A stretch of 7,456 bases of DNA from Pseudomonadota bacterium (GCA_023428295.1 JAEYYV010000030.1:1-7456), one strand, 5' to 3'; counted from the stretch's first letter, positions 1 through 6,999 are shown. The notes: generated by a model from the sequence alone, not told the origin. Numbers and translations: made by a program.

Positions 1-4
1 GCTC

Positions 5-457
5 GTGTCCGCGAAGTGGTCTCAGGATCGCGTGCCCGTCTCGACGGAGGTGAAGATGTCCGCGATCTGCGCCGAGATGAGCGGTAAGTCCGCGACGTTC
101 ACGATCAAGGACGCCGACGACGACACCAAGACGATCGCGGCGGTGACCAGCTCGTGCGGCAAGTCGAGCGTCGAGGCGACGTGGACGACGCCCAAAGGCG
201 GTCCGCCAGGGCGCTTCGTGTTCAAGGTGGAAGCCGACGGCAAGGAAGCCGACTCCGGCGTGCTCACTGTGATCAACGAGGTCGAAGTGACGCTGTTCCT
301 CGACGAAGAGCCCGCGAAGGGCGTCAAGGTGACGCTGCGCGCGGATCCATCAGGCGAGACAATCAGCGGCGAGGCCGACGACAAAGGCGTCGTGAAGTTC
401 GAGGCGGCGCCGTTTGGCGACTACACGCTGATCCTGGACGACGGGGAGAACTCGTGA
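5..457 (+). CDS. Ig-like plus transthyretin-like beta-sandwich protein (possibly 5'-truncated)
   Basis: This gene encodes about 150 residues and ends with TGA at 455-457. The reading frame is still open at the left edge, so GTG at 5 may be internal and the true start may lie outside the window. Residues 1-92 look like an Ig-like strand module: 'KWSQDRVPV' opening, 'ATFTIKDAD', 'VEATWTTP', then 'GRFVFKVEADGKEADSGVLTV'. This pattern is familiar from accessory domains next to LysM/peptidoglycan-binding and secretion-associated proteins in Myxococcota-like genomes. Residues 93-148 resemble a transthyretin/carboxypeptidase-regulatory module: 'VTLFLDEEPAKGVKVTL', 'GEADDKGVVKFEAAPFGDYTLIL'. No catalytic motif, signal peptide or membrane segment is visible. 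The stop overlaps the start of the downstream stub (GTGA, 454-457), as expected for co-translated operon genes. The role is inferred to be a binding or structural adaptor. The beta-sandwich reading is fairly secure; the biological role is unknown. Confidence 0.75.
   Translation: MSAKWSQDRVPVSTEVKMSAICAEMSGKSATFTIKDADDDTKTIAAVTSSCGKSSVEATWTTPKGGPPGRFVFKVEADGKEADSGVLTVINEVEVTLFLDEEPAKGVKVTLRADPSGETISGEADDKGVVKFEAAPFGDYTLILDDGENS
443..448 (+). promoter_or_regulatory. Shine-Dalgarno site for the GTG at 454
   Basis: GGGGAG lies 5 bases upstream of the GTG at 454. It is the best ribosome binding site near either of the two similar gene starts (454 and 591). This suggests that 454 was, or still is, a used start codon. 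The ATG at 591 has only GGAG at 586-589, one base away, which is too close for normal initiation. Confidence 0.5.
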
Positions 458-594
458 AGATCACGACGACGAAGAAGAAGTTCCGCGAGGGAGTAGATTC
501 CCCGCACGTTACTCGAGTCGCGGACCGCCCAAGTCGCCAATCGTCCGGAAGGTCGGGCCTGTTCGGACGTAGGATGCGTGCTCGCGGAGTATGA
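454..594 (+). pseudogene. Truncated duplicate of the start of the 591-1178 gene
   Basis: A reading frame of 46 codons begins at GTG 454 behind a good ribosome binding site and ends with TGA at 592-594. Its first residues, MKITTTKKKFREGV, match the start of the next protein, MKIETTTKKLREGV. The DNA of these 14 codons is identical at 33 of 42 positions by hand count. Similarity stops after about 495. The remaining 32 codons (ending 'GLFGRRMRARGV') are arginine- and serine-rich and resemble no beta-sandwich. The frame overlaps the upstream gene by GTGA and the downstream gene by ATGA. The simplest reading is a leftover from a tandem duplication followed by deletion or replacement of the rest of the copy. 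Alternatives are a translated leader peptide that feeds ribosomes to the weak start at 591, or an assembly error. The duplicated start is directly visible; the history is inferred. Confidence 0.6.
542..569 (+). other. Imperfect hairpin inside the stub region
   Basis: CGTCCG at 542-547 can pair with CGGACG at 564-569. An inner AGG/CCT pairing (550-552 with 558-560) encloses a TCGGG loop. No T-run follows, so it is not a rho-independent terminator. It sits in the non-homologous part of the stub, between the good ribosome binding site at 443 and the weakly served ATG at 591. It could influence translation or mRNA stability, but in GC-rich DNA a stem of this size can also occur by chance. Confidence 0.25.
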
Positions 595-1178
595 AGATCG
601 AGACGACCACCAAGAAGCTACGCGAAGGAGTAAAGGTCTCCAAAGGGGACGAGGTGCGTTGGGAATCGACGGGTCACCTTTCGGTGCGCTTGCTCGATTC
701 GAGCGGCACCGTGGCGCTCGCGAAGCGTGCGGTGAAGTTCTCCGTGCCCGATGAAGGCACGATCGAGATGGAGACCGATGATGACGGCAAGGTGTTTCAC
801 CCCGACGTGCCGTTTCAGGACTACGAGCTGGATCTCGGCGATGGCGTGAAGGTCCACGCGGCCGCAGTCGCCAACCGTGACGAGGTGCTCGACCGCTACG
901 TGTACGAGGTAGAGCTCGGATTCACGAACCTTCAACTTCGCGAGGCGGACGGGACGCCGATCGGATCGGGACTCGTAACGATCTCATCAGCGGAGAAGAC
1001 CGTCGAGGCGTATCTCGACAACAAGGGAATCCTCGATAGCGACGAGCCGCTGCCCGCTGGCGAGTACGATTTGTCGGCCACGAGGAACGACCGTCTGTAC
1101 AAGGGGAAGGTCACGCTCGACAACCGCATGCGACAGATGGTGATTGCGACCGTCGAACGCGAAGAGGAGGACGCATGA
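591..1178 (+). CDS. Two-module transthyretin-like beta-sandwich protein
   Basis: The product has 195 residues and no signal peptide or membrane segment. After a lysine-rich start (MKIETTTKKLREGVKVSKGD) there are two similar strand-rich modules. Residues 29-92 contain 'SVRLLDSSGT', 'METDDDGKVFHPDVPFQDYELDLGDG'. Residues 109-176 contain 'NLQLREADGTPIGSG', 'AYLDNKGILDSDEPLPAGEYDL'. The 'D-G-K/I-x...P...YEL' pattern is the turn and last strands of a transthyretin/carboxypeptidase-regulatory fold, and matches the C-terminal module of the gene ending at 457 ('DDKGVVKFEAAPFGDYTL'). ATG 591 is chosen because the stub at 454 repeats the same N-terminus. It lacks a well-spaced ribosome binding site, so translation may depend on ribosomes finishing the stub at 594. 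It overlaps the next gene by ATGA at 1175-1178. It is likely a small soluble binding or adaptor protein; the partner is unknown. Confidence 0.8.
   Translation: MKIETTTKKLREGVKVSKGDEVRWESTGHLSVRLLDSSGTVALAKRAVKFSVPDEGTIEMETDDDGKVFHPDVPFQDYELDLGDGVKVHAAAVANRDEVLDRYVYEVELGFTNLQLREADGTPIGSGLVTISSAEKTVEAYLDNKGILDSDEPLPAGEYDLSATRNDRLYKGKVTLDNRMRQMVIATVEREEEDA
1165..1170 (+). promoter_or_regulatory. Strong Shine-Dalgarno site for the gene at 1175
   Basis: AGGAGG ends 4 bases before ATG 1175 and is embedded in the last codons of the preceding gene (the glutamate run near its C-terminus). It fixes ATG 1175 as the start. Together with the ATGA overlap, it indicates efficient, coupled translation of the third protein. 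Confidence 0.65.
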
Positions 1179-2158
1179 AGGTTCACGGTCGCGTCCACCC
1201 AGGTCGCATCACGGATCTGGCGGAGCCGCTCGAAGTTCGCATCCACCAGCCAATGAAGGCCTCCGGGGTGACGGTAAAGATTTGGGAGCTCGACGCGTTC
1301 ATCGGCGCCGATGGCAAACAGAAACGAGAAGGCACGCCCGATGATCTGCTGGCGACGTTCACGGGATCGATTGAACCGGCGCCTGGCAAGCGTTCGCCCG
1401 AGTGGCGGAAGTTTGTCGTCGACAGCGTGAAGATCGAAGAAGCGCCTCCTGACACACTGAAGTTCCTGCTCGCGTTCCCTGGAACCGACACGACCTACGA
1501 GATCCCGATCATCTCGGAAGCAGGCGAGGTGGAGGGAACCGACTACGAGCTCGGGTTCTCGATCGAGGTCGGCGGCGCGGAGAAGTTCAGGACCAAGGTG
1601 CCGTGCTTGCTCTCGCCCACGACGGTGCGCCCGCGAGTGAAGGAGATCTCGATCGTGGGCTACGACGACCAGGACAAGCCGATCCTCGAGCATTCGGAGG
1701 AGCTGCCGGCGGGCACTTACATCGTCTCGGTCGGCGTACCGCCAGATGACTTCGACGCGGATAGCACGGACGTCGCGATGCTCGACAAGCCGCTCGAGAA
1801 GATCCTGCAACTGGTGGCCGATCCGAGCGGCTTCTTGTTCGCGAAGGACACGAAGCGAGCCGACGCAGGTGGTCTCGAGCAAGGGCGAGCAATCACCGTG
1901 CGCAAGGGCAAGAAGCTGCGCGCGTTCCTCGGCGGGCCCGATGCCAAGGCGACCGCGGCAATGGCGCACGAGGTCGCGAAAGACGGCAGCATCACGATCT
2001 ATCGCGTCGACACGACGAACCACATCACACTTCTCATCGGTGGCGGCAAGGTCGACGTGGAGAAGCGCGGGAGCAGGCAGGTCGCAGTCTACTCCGGGCT
2101 CTTGGACCCAAACGGAACCGTCAAGGTCGGCAGCCTGGCGCTGGCCGACGAGGACTAG
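1175..2158 (+). CDS. Beta-rich 327-residue hypothetical protein of the operon
   Basis: I do not recognise this protein. It has 327 residues, no signal peptide, no membrane segment and one cysteine (C144). The N-terminal part (about 14-150) alternates hydrophobic strands with acidic turns ('LEVRIHQPMKASGVTVKIWELDAF', 'WRKFVVDSVKIEEAPPDTLKFLLAF', 'YELGFSIEV'). This fits one or two Ig-like sandwiches of the kind attached to LysM or secretion-associated proteins. A second strand-rich part follows from about 155 ('VKEISIVGYDDQDKPI', 'LPAGTYIVSVGVPPDDF'). The C-terminal third (235-327) has short strands rich in glycine and basic residues ('AITVRKGKKLRAFLGG', 'ITIYRVDTTNHITLLIGGGKVDVEKRGSRQVAVYSG'). 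The start is secured by AGGAGG at 1165-1170 and the ATGA overlap. The stop TAG lies 2 bases before the start of the 1097-residue protein, so the two are almost certainly made together. An adaptor or chaperone-like role for that protein is inference from position only. Confidence 0.75.
   Translation: MKVHGRVHPGRITDLAEPLEVRIHQPMKASGVTVKIWELDAFIGADGKQKREGTPDDLLATFTGSIEPAPGKRSPEWRKFVVDSVKIEEAPPDTLKFLLAFPGTDTTYEIPIISEAGEVEGTDYELGFSIEVGGAEKFRTKVPCLLSPTTVRPRVKEISIVGYDDQDKPILEHSEELPAGTYIVSVGVPPDDFDADSTDVAMLDKPLEKILQLVADPSGFLFAKDTKRADAGGLEQGRAITVRKGKKLRAFLGGPDAKATAAMAHEVAKDGSITIYRVDTTNHITLLIGGGKVDVEKRGSRQVAVYSGLLDPNGTVKVGSLALADED
2150..2154 (+). promoter_or_regulatory. Shine-Dalgarno site for the 1097-residue protein
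   Basis: GAGGA lies 6 bases upstream of ATG 2161, within the last sense codons of the preceding gene. The spacing is normal and supports ATG 2161 as the start. Confidence 0.45.
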
Positions 2159-2160
2159 AC

Positions 2161-5100
2161 ATGTCGCTCACGGAGCAAGACAAGAACGCCATCTCGGGGC
2201 ACTACGCGCGCCTTTGGGACTACGCGTGGCGACTGTTCATGTTCGATCAGCTCGGGATCGACCCCGAGAACACCAAGGTCGGACTCGGCTTCTATGCGTC
2301 CTCGAAGATCGTCCCTGCGAAAGATCGCACGGTCACGCCGTTCAAGGACCACGCCGATTTCAAGATCAACCTGAAGTACATGCTCTTTGTCGACAAGAAT
2401 CCGCTGAAGGTGGCCACGGCGGCGGATGGGGACAACACCGTCGATCCGTGGGAGCCGGTGTTCACGCATGTGCCCGCTCCCCTCCTGCACCAGATCATGA
2501 AGGCAGACTTCTCGGAGGACGACGAGGAGGAGCTTCGCCGTTGTGGCGTGAAGAAGAGCGTCGCGAAGGTCTTTGGCAACATCAGCAAGGAGACGCGGCA
2601 GATCTACAAGTCGAGCCTCGAGTCGATTCGCGACAAGCCGATCGCGCTGGCGGATATGAAGTCCAAGGCGTTCATCGAGTTGCTGGCGGGACAAGGTACC
2701 TACGACACGATCTTCGGCACCTACTACGAGAAGTGGCAGCCTGACGACGGCAAGACTCCGCGTTCATTTCCGGGATCTCTGACCGCGAACTACATCGAGA
2801 AGAACATCGCCGAGGTCCAGCTCGCCAAAGGTCGGGACTACCTGCTGATCACCAGCGACACTTCCTTCGAGCTCTTCGAGATCGGGTCAGGTGGCACTGA
2901 CAAGATCGAGCTCGTGCCGGTCCTCGGCGGCCATGACAGCCACCATGGGTCGATTGATCGGAAGCGACAGCGCACGCTCCTGTTCTTTCACAGCATGCAC
3001 GGCGAGAAGGAGACGAAGCAGCGGAAGCAGGCCGCGCTCATGCCGCAGGACATCAAGCCGCAGCGGTTGATCCTCGATCCTCGCGGAATGGTCGAAGCGA
3101 TCGTCGGCGAGGAAGGGGGGAAGGAACTCGAGAAGGAGCTCAGCGATCCATTCGATTGGTTTGTCGAGATGTGCATCATGTACTTCCCGCAGGAGTTCTA
3201 CACCTGCGACTGGGACGACCTCGGCGGGAGCAAGGTCTGGAACAAGACCCAGTCGTGGCAGATGCTCAAGAAGGAGATGGACGCCAGCGTTCGCTGGATC
3301 ATGGAAGGGAACGACAAGGACTTCCGATCCGAGGCGCTCGATCCGATCCGCCGCGCCGAGATCGAGACGGTCCTCGCGAAAGACTTCCTGATCATGTTTC
3401 CGCAGGGGCTCAAGTTCGGGGACAACACGCGGCTCATCGCGTGTGATCTGCACTGGGCATATTTCGCGGACCTGCAAACGGGCGTGGTCTACACGGAGAC
3501 CACTACGCAGTTCGTCGAGAACTACCGCATCCAGGTCATCGCGAAAGATGTCTACGAGTCGACGCGTGGCGTGATCCCGCTCGTAGCGCTCGTGTTCGCA
3601 GCGGCGGCGGTTGGCGTGGGGACTGCCGCCATCGCGGCGGCGGGCGTCGGAGGCGCCTTGGTGAAATACGCGGTCCGCGAGATCACAGTGAAGGAGCTCA
3701 CGACGAGGGCGATCAAGCGGCTCGCCAAGTACATGGCGCCTGCGATCCTCGCGTACACGACGAAGGTCGTCCTCGTGATCTGGATCTACGCGGACGATGG
3801 CGACAACAAGCTCGCGAAGCGCTGGAAGGCGTTCGCCGAGGGCTTCTTCCAGGGCTACCTCGTCAACACGATCTACGACAAGTTCTTCGGGAAGTTGAAG
3901 GAGTTCAAAGCGAACGGTCCCAAAGAGTACCGGATGTACAAGATGATCAAGACGATCTACGCAGCGCTCGAGAAGGCGCGCGAGTTCGTCGACAAGCTCG
4001 ACAAGGAGCTGGACGAGAAAGCGATCAAGAAGGGCATCGACAACTTCGAGAAGGCAATGACGCACGCGGTGCGCGGAATCGCGTTGCTGTTCCCCGGGCT
4101 GTACTACGCGCATCACGAGGACATGAACGCGGTCGCCGACGGCCTCTCCGGTCAGGAGAGCATCGAGCCGACCGATTCGGATCTGTTCGATCTGGAATCG
4201 GCCGTGCAGATCGGAGAGATCGCGAAGCAATTGAAGCCGATCGTGCAGGACACGAAGTCACTGCTCGCGGCGCTCACGGACAGCACCGCGCTCAAGGCAA
4301 CGATCGCGACGGTCGTCATCTTCAGGCGTGACGTGATCACGGGGGTGGTCGAGCTGGCGAAACTCAGCGGCAAGGGTATCGCGAAGGGGTGGGACAAGCG
4401 CCCTGCGAAGATGAAGGAACTCGAGACGAAGGTCGGGAGCGTTCTGAAGAACCCCACGGTCTGGAAGATCCTGGCCGGTGTCGCGGTTGCGGCCGGAGTG
4501 ATTCACGAGATCAAGACGAAGGGGAAAGGCACCAAGAAGGTCCTCGACAGCGCCGAGCAGGCCGCCGAGATGATCGAGAAGGGCATCGAGATGCTCGAGC
4601 CGTTGTTCAAGGAACTCTTGAGCTCGTGGCCCGGAAGCACCGAGGATCGCGCTCGCACGCACGGCGAGCTGGTCGGCGGCATGGTCGGCGCGATCGCCTT
4701 CAATCGCTTCTTGTTCGGCACTGGCGACGAACGCAAGGCAGTCAAGGACAAGAAGTGGGCGGACTCTCATAACGGCGAGCAGTGGATGAAGGCGTACGAC
4801 ACGCCGTTCCTCGGCTCGTTCATGAAGAACAACATCAAGCTCGGGATCGTCGGGCCGATCCTCGCTGCGATCTTTCGTCGCTACATCTCGCTGTTCAAGC
4901 ACATCAAGGACCACGGGTGGCCGGATGCGCCACAACGCACCGAGGAAGCGCTCGGCCACCTGCTCGCCGTCGGAGAGGATGCAGTTCTCGAGCAGAAACA
5001 GTTCCGGCGCCTCGCGCTGTTTCGTCCAACTTCGGACAAGAACGCGTTCAGCATTCAGGAACTCGTCAAGGTTCTCTTCCGGCTGCGCAACGTCGTCGGT

Positions 5101-5454
5101 AAGGATCTGAAGGCGTATCTCGAGATGCGCACGAAGAAGGGCGACGTCGACCTCGCGAAGCTCTTGCCCGAGGAGTTCGAGGCGGTCATCGACGCGGCGA
5201 AGACCTGGGGCATGCCGGATCTTGTCGCCAAGTACGGGCCGCAGCTCTACGTCGTGATGGCAACACATCTGCACCTCGCACTCGGAGAGCTCACGAACGC
5301 CTTCGAGGCGCTGTTCGAGCCGTTCACGAAGGGCAAGCTGAGCTGGATGTCGTTGCTACACGAGCTCGGACTCGACGTCGGTGATATCGACGCGGCGGTG
5401 AAGCAGCTCAACGCCGCGAAGCAGGACTCGCTACAACCATTCAAGCCGCAGTAA
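2161..5454 (+). CDS. Large (1097 aa) putative membrane-active protein, effector candidate
   Basis: No known family is recognised. There is no signal peptide. Residues 1-460 look soluble and mixed alpha/beta, with many aromatics ('HYARLWDYAWRLFMFDQLGI', 'DYLLITSDTSFELFEI', 'FDWFVEMCIMYFPQEFYTCDWDD') and a histidine cluster at H258, H261, H262, H277, H280. A long hydrophobic segment at 471-500 has small residues every fourth position (A481, G485, A489, A493, G497), a glycine-zipper-like pattern. More hydrophobic stretches lie at 525-544, 639-650, 713-721, 769-782, 837-850 and 894-905. Between them are lysine- and glutamate-rich amphipathic helices, notably 575-638 and 745-820. The last 190 residues are helical and mostly soluble ('IQELVKVLFRLRNVVG', 'LLPEEFEAVIDAAKTWGMPDL'). 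Size and layout resemble pore-forming type VI effectors such as VasX (about 1085 residues), but the cysteine-containing N-terminal signature usual in that group is not seen. A pore-forming or membrane-inserting effector is therefore a hypothesis; a multidomain structural protein is the alternative. Confidence 0.85.
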   Translation: MSLTEQDKNAISGHYARLWDYAWRLFMFDQLGIDPENTKVGLGFYASSKIVPAKDRTVTPFKDHADFKINLKYMLFVDKNPLKVATAADGDNTVDPWEPVFTHVPAPLLHQIMKADFSEDDEEELRRCGVKKSVAKVFGNISKETRQIYKSSLESIRDKPIALADMKSKAFIELLAGQGTYDTIFGTYYEKWQPDDGKTPRSFPGSLTANYIEKNIAEVQLAKGRDYLLITSDTSFELFEIGSGGTDKIELVPVLGGHDSHHGSIDRKRQRTLLFFHSMHGEKETKQRKQAALMPQDIKPQRLILDPRGMVEAIVGEEGGKELEKELSDPFDWFVEMCIMYFPQEFYTCDWDDLGGSKVWNKTQSWQMLKKEMDASVRWIMEGNDKDFRSEALDPIRRAEIETVLAKDFLIMFPQGLKFGDNTRLIACDLHWAYFADLQTGVVYTETTTQFVENYRIQVIAKDVYESTRGVIPLVALVFAAAAVGVGTAAIAAAGVGGALVKYAVREITVKELTTRAIKRLAKYMAPAILAYTTKVVLVIWIYADDGDNKLAKRWKAFAEGFFQGYLVNTIYDKFFGKLKEFKANGPKEYRMYKMIKTIYAALEKAREFVDKLDKELDEKAIKKGIDNFEKAMTHAVRGIALLFPGLYYAHHEDMNAVADGLSGQESIEPTDSDLFDLESAVQIGEIAKQLKPIVQDTKSLLAALTDSTALKATIATVVIFRRDVITGVVELAKLSGKGIAKGWDKRPAKMKELETKVGSVLKNPTVWKILAGVAVAAGVIHEIKTKGKGTKKVLDSAEQAAEMIEKGIEMLEPLFKELLSSWPGSTEDRARTHGELVGGMVGAIAFNRFLFGTGDERKAVKDKKWADSHNGEQWMKAYDTPFLGSFMKNNIKLGIVGPILAAIFRRYISLFKHIKDHGWPDAPQRTEEALGHLLAVGEDAVLEQKQFRRLALFRPTSDKNAFSIQELVKVLFRLRNVVGKDLKAYLEMRTKKGDVDLAKLLPEEFEAVIDAAKTWGMPDLVAKYGPQLYVVMATHLHLALGELTNAFEALFEPFTKGKLSWMSLLHELGLDVGDIDAAVKQLNAAKQDSLQPFKPQ

Positions 5455-5463
5455 ACTCTCGGC

Positions 5464-6834
5464 GTGAAAATCCTTGTGGTACCGACCGCCGCGCTCCTCT
5501 TGGGCTGCGGAGGCAAAGCCAAAGAGCCGACCTCATGTCAGGTCGTCGGCGAACGTCTCGCAATGCTCGACGCGGGACGCATGGCGAAGTTCATGACCGA
5601 GAGGGAGCGCACGGAGCGGGCGGAGCGCTGGCTCTCGACGTGCGGTCCGTGGACCGAGCAGCAACGGACGTGCGTCCTCGCTGCCGACTCGATGGAGGCG
5701 GCGTCACGGTGCGCTGGGGCGGCGGTCGGTGACGGCAGCGCGGTCGCAGACGGAAGCGCAAAGCCGGCGAGCTGGACGCTGAAAGCGGACGACGAGGGAG
5801 CGACCGTCAGGAGACTCGCGATCGCGAGCGATGGGGACATCATTGCTGCCGGCGAGCTCCGTCAGAAGCTCGAGCTCGGCAAGACGACGGTCGAGATAGA
5901 AGGAGACGGAGTGTGGATCGCGCGGCTATCACCGACTGGCGAGATCCGGTGGGCGCGCGGCGTGACGAGCAAGCGCGAGCAGCCGTACGTCGCCGATCTC
6001 GCGCTCGCGAAGGACGGTTCGATTGTTGTAGACGTGATCGCGAAGACCTCACCACGCTTCGCGCGCCTCGTCATCGCAGCCGATGGCTCCAAAGACGACA
6101 CACGTCTCGTTGTCGATGCCGAACTCGCTAGCTCCGAGATTCTTCCCGACGGAGCAGTCGTGATGGGGAAGATCGGCGCGAAGGATCCGTGCGTTGGCTC
6201 GACATTCCCAATCCACGGCCTTGCAGCGACAGGCTCTGTCACGTGGTCGACGTGCAGCGACAGGGCCGCGAAGCCCGCGCTTGCGAGCGGAATGCGGTAC
6301 CTCGCCGCCGACCGCGAGCAACGCGTGGCGCTCTGTGGGTCGTTCCTCGGAGACGCACCGGCGTGGGGCGGGACGAAGGCGCCTGCGACGCCGACGGGGA
6401 CTCATGCGGTCGTGGCCGCGTTCACCGCCGACGGGAAACATCGTTGGTCGCAGTACGTCACTTCTTCGGATCGCGACACGTGTGAAGGCCTCGTTGTGAC
6501 CGACGCTGGTGTCGTCGTTGCAGTGGTCAATTCCCTACCGGCGATGTCCGTCATCGGGTGGAAGGCGGACGGAGCTCGAAGCTGGTCGAAGGCGTGCAGC
6601 GAGCTTGCGCCCGGTGATCGCGGCTGCAACATCACCGCGGTTGCTACGCACGGGGACGAGGTTGTCGTTGCGGCGCAGAATGGCGGGCGCACGACGTTCT
6701 CCCGGATCGACGCTGCAGGCGGCGTCAGCGGCGCTGGTGCAATCGACGACGGCACCGTCATCGATCAGCTGGCTCCGTCGCCAACCTCGATCGTATATGG
6801 TGGGGTGTTCGATGCCGTGATTGCTAGGATGTAG
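5464..6834 (+). CDS. Predicted lipoprotein with propeller-like repeats
   Basis: This is a 456-residue secreted lipoprotein. GTG 5464 gives a short signal peptide (MKILVVPTAALLLGC) with lipobox L-L-G-C and lipidated cysteine C15. The next in-frame GTG (5476) would remove the positive charge, so 5464 is preferred although no clear ribosome binding site precedes it. Residues 25-83 form a four-cysteine helical segment (C25, C60, C70, C83; 'WLSTCGPWTEQQRTCVLAADS') of a type I associate with Myxococcota lipoproteins. A short glycine/serine/alanine linker (84-102) leads to a beta-propeller-like domain. Its repeat units read 'DGDIIAAGELRQKLEL...GVWIARLSPTGEIRWARG', 'GSIVVDVIAKT', 'RVALCGSFLGD...VVAAFTADGKHRWSQY' and 'GVVVAVVNSLPAMSVIGWKADGARSWSK'. 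Further cysteines (C243, C264, C291, C340, C378, C388) may form disulfides. It should sit in the cell envelope. It starts 9 bases after the 1097-residue protein, so it probably shares the operon. A protective or anchoring partner role is only inferred from that position. Confidence 0.85.
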   Translation: MKILVVPTAALLLGCGGKAKEPTSCQVVGERLAMLDAGRMAKFMTERERTERAERWLSTCGPWTEQQRTCVLAADSMEAASRCAGAAVGDGSAVADGSAKPASWTLKADDEGATVRRLAIASDGDIIAAGELRQKLELGKTTVEIEGDGVWIARLSPTGEIRWARGVTSKREQPYVADLALAKDGSIVVDVIAKTSPRFARLVIAADGSKDDTRLVVDAELASSEILPDGAVVMGKIGAKDPCVGSTFPIHGLAATGSVTWSTCSDRAAKPALASGMRYLAADREQRVALCGSFLGDAPAWGGTKAPATPTGTHAVVAAFTADGKHRWSQYVTSSDRDTCEGLVVTDAGVVVAVVNSLPAMSVIGWKADGARSWSKACSELAPGDRGCNITAVATHGDEVVVAAQNGGRTTFSRIDAAGGVSGAGAIDDGTVIDQLAPSPTSIVYGGVFDAVIARM

Positions 6835-6965
6835 TTCCCCGATCCTCAAGATCGTCGCGATTGGCCATACCCTGCGAGCCTGGATATTGGAAGGCGAGGC
6901 TCGGGTGTTGATGGCCCAAGAAACGCGACACGCTGACCTAGAACAATCGTTCCCCAGCCGTTATC

Positions 6966-6999
6966 CGAAAACAAAACCGCCGCGTATCTCTACGCGGCG
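6966..6999 (-). terminator. Strong rho-independent terminator facing the minus strand
   Basis: A perfect 9-bp stem (6978-6986 with 6991-6999) closes a 4-base loop, TCTC on the plus strand. Read on the minus strand, the stem is followed by GTTTTGTTTTC, a good uridine tract. On the plus strand the stem is followed by ACTTCGTTTCC, which is poor, so it should act mainly on transcripts coming from the right. It ends 11 bases beyond the CCA of the tRNA-Ala-like sequence at 7011-7042, the usual spacing for a terminator after a tRNA or other CCA-ended RNA gene. No clear minus-strand protein gene feeds into it. Confidence 0.8.

Noticed and set aside
932..2023. Minus-strand open frame of 363 codons
   Set aside because: It spans the boundary between two well-supported plus-strand genes with an ATGA overlap and a strong ribosome binding site, and its product is Arg/Leu-rich low-information sequence.
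1746..2744. Plus-strand open frame of 332 codons in an alternative frame
   Set aside because: Its product is extremely Arg/Ser/Ala-rich, and it crosses the stop-start junction of two real genes, so it is a frame shadow.
2887..4230. Long minus-strand open frame (447 codons) opposite the 1097-residue gene
   Set aside because: It is an antisense shadow caused by G/C-ending codons of the plus-strand gene. Its product is dominated by Arg, Asp, Leu and Val with no recognisable domain, and it has no ribosome binding or operon context.
4258..5274. Minus-strand open frame of 338 codons
   Set aside because: It has the same antisense shadow character. The plus-strand frame is continuous across it with coherent helices and hydrophobic segments.
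2161..5454. Assignment of the large protein to the VasX/BTH_I2691 effector family
   Set aside because: Length and hydrophobic C-terminal half are similar, but the short cysteine-containing N-terminal signature expected in that family is not visible, so the name is not used.
6840..6854. Short inverted repeat CGATC...GATCG as an operon terminator
   Set aside because: The stem has only 5 pairs and no T-run follows on the plus strand.
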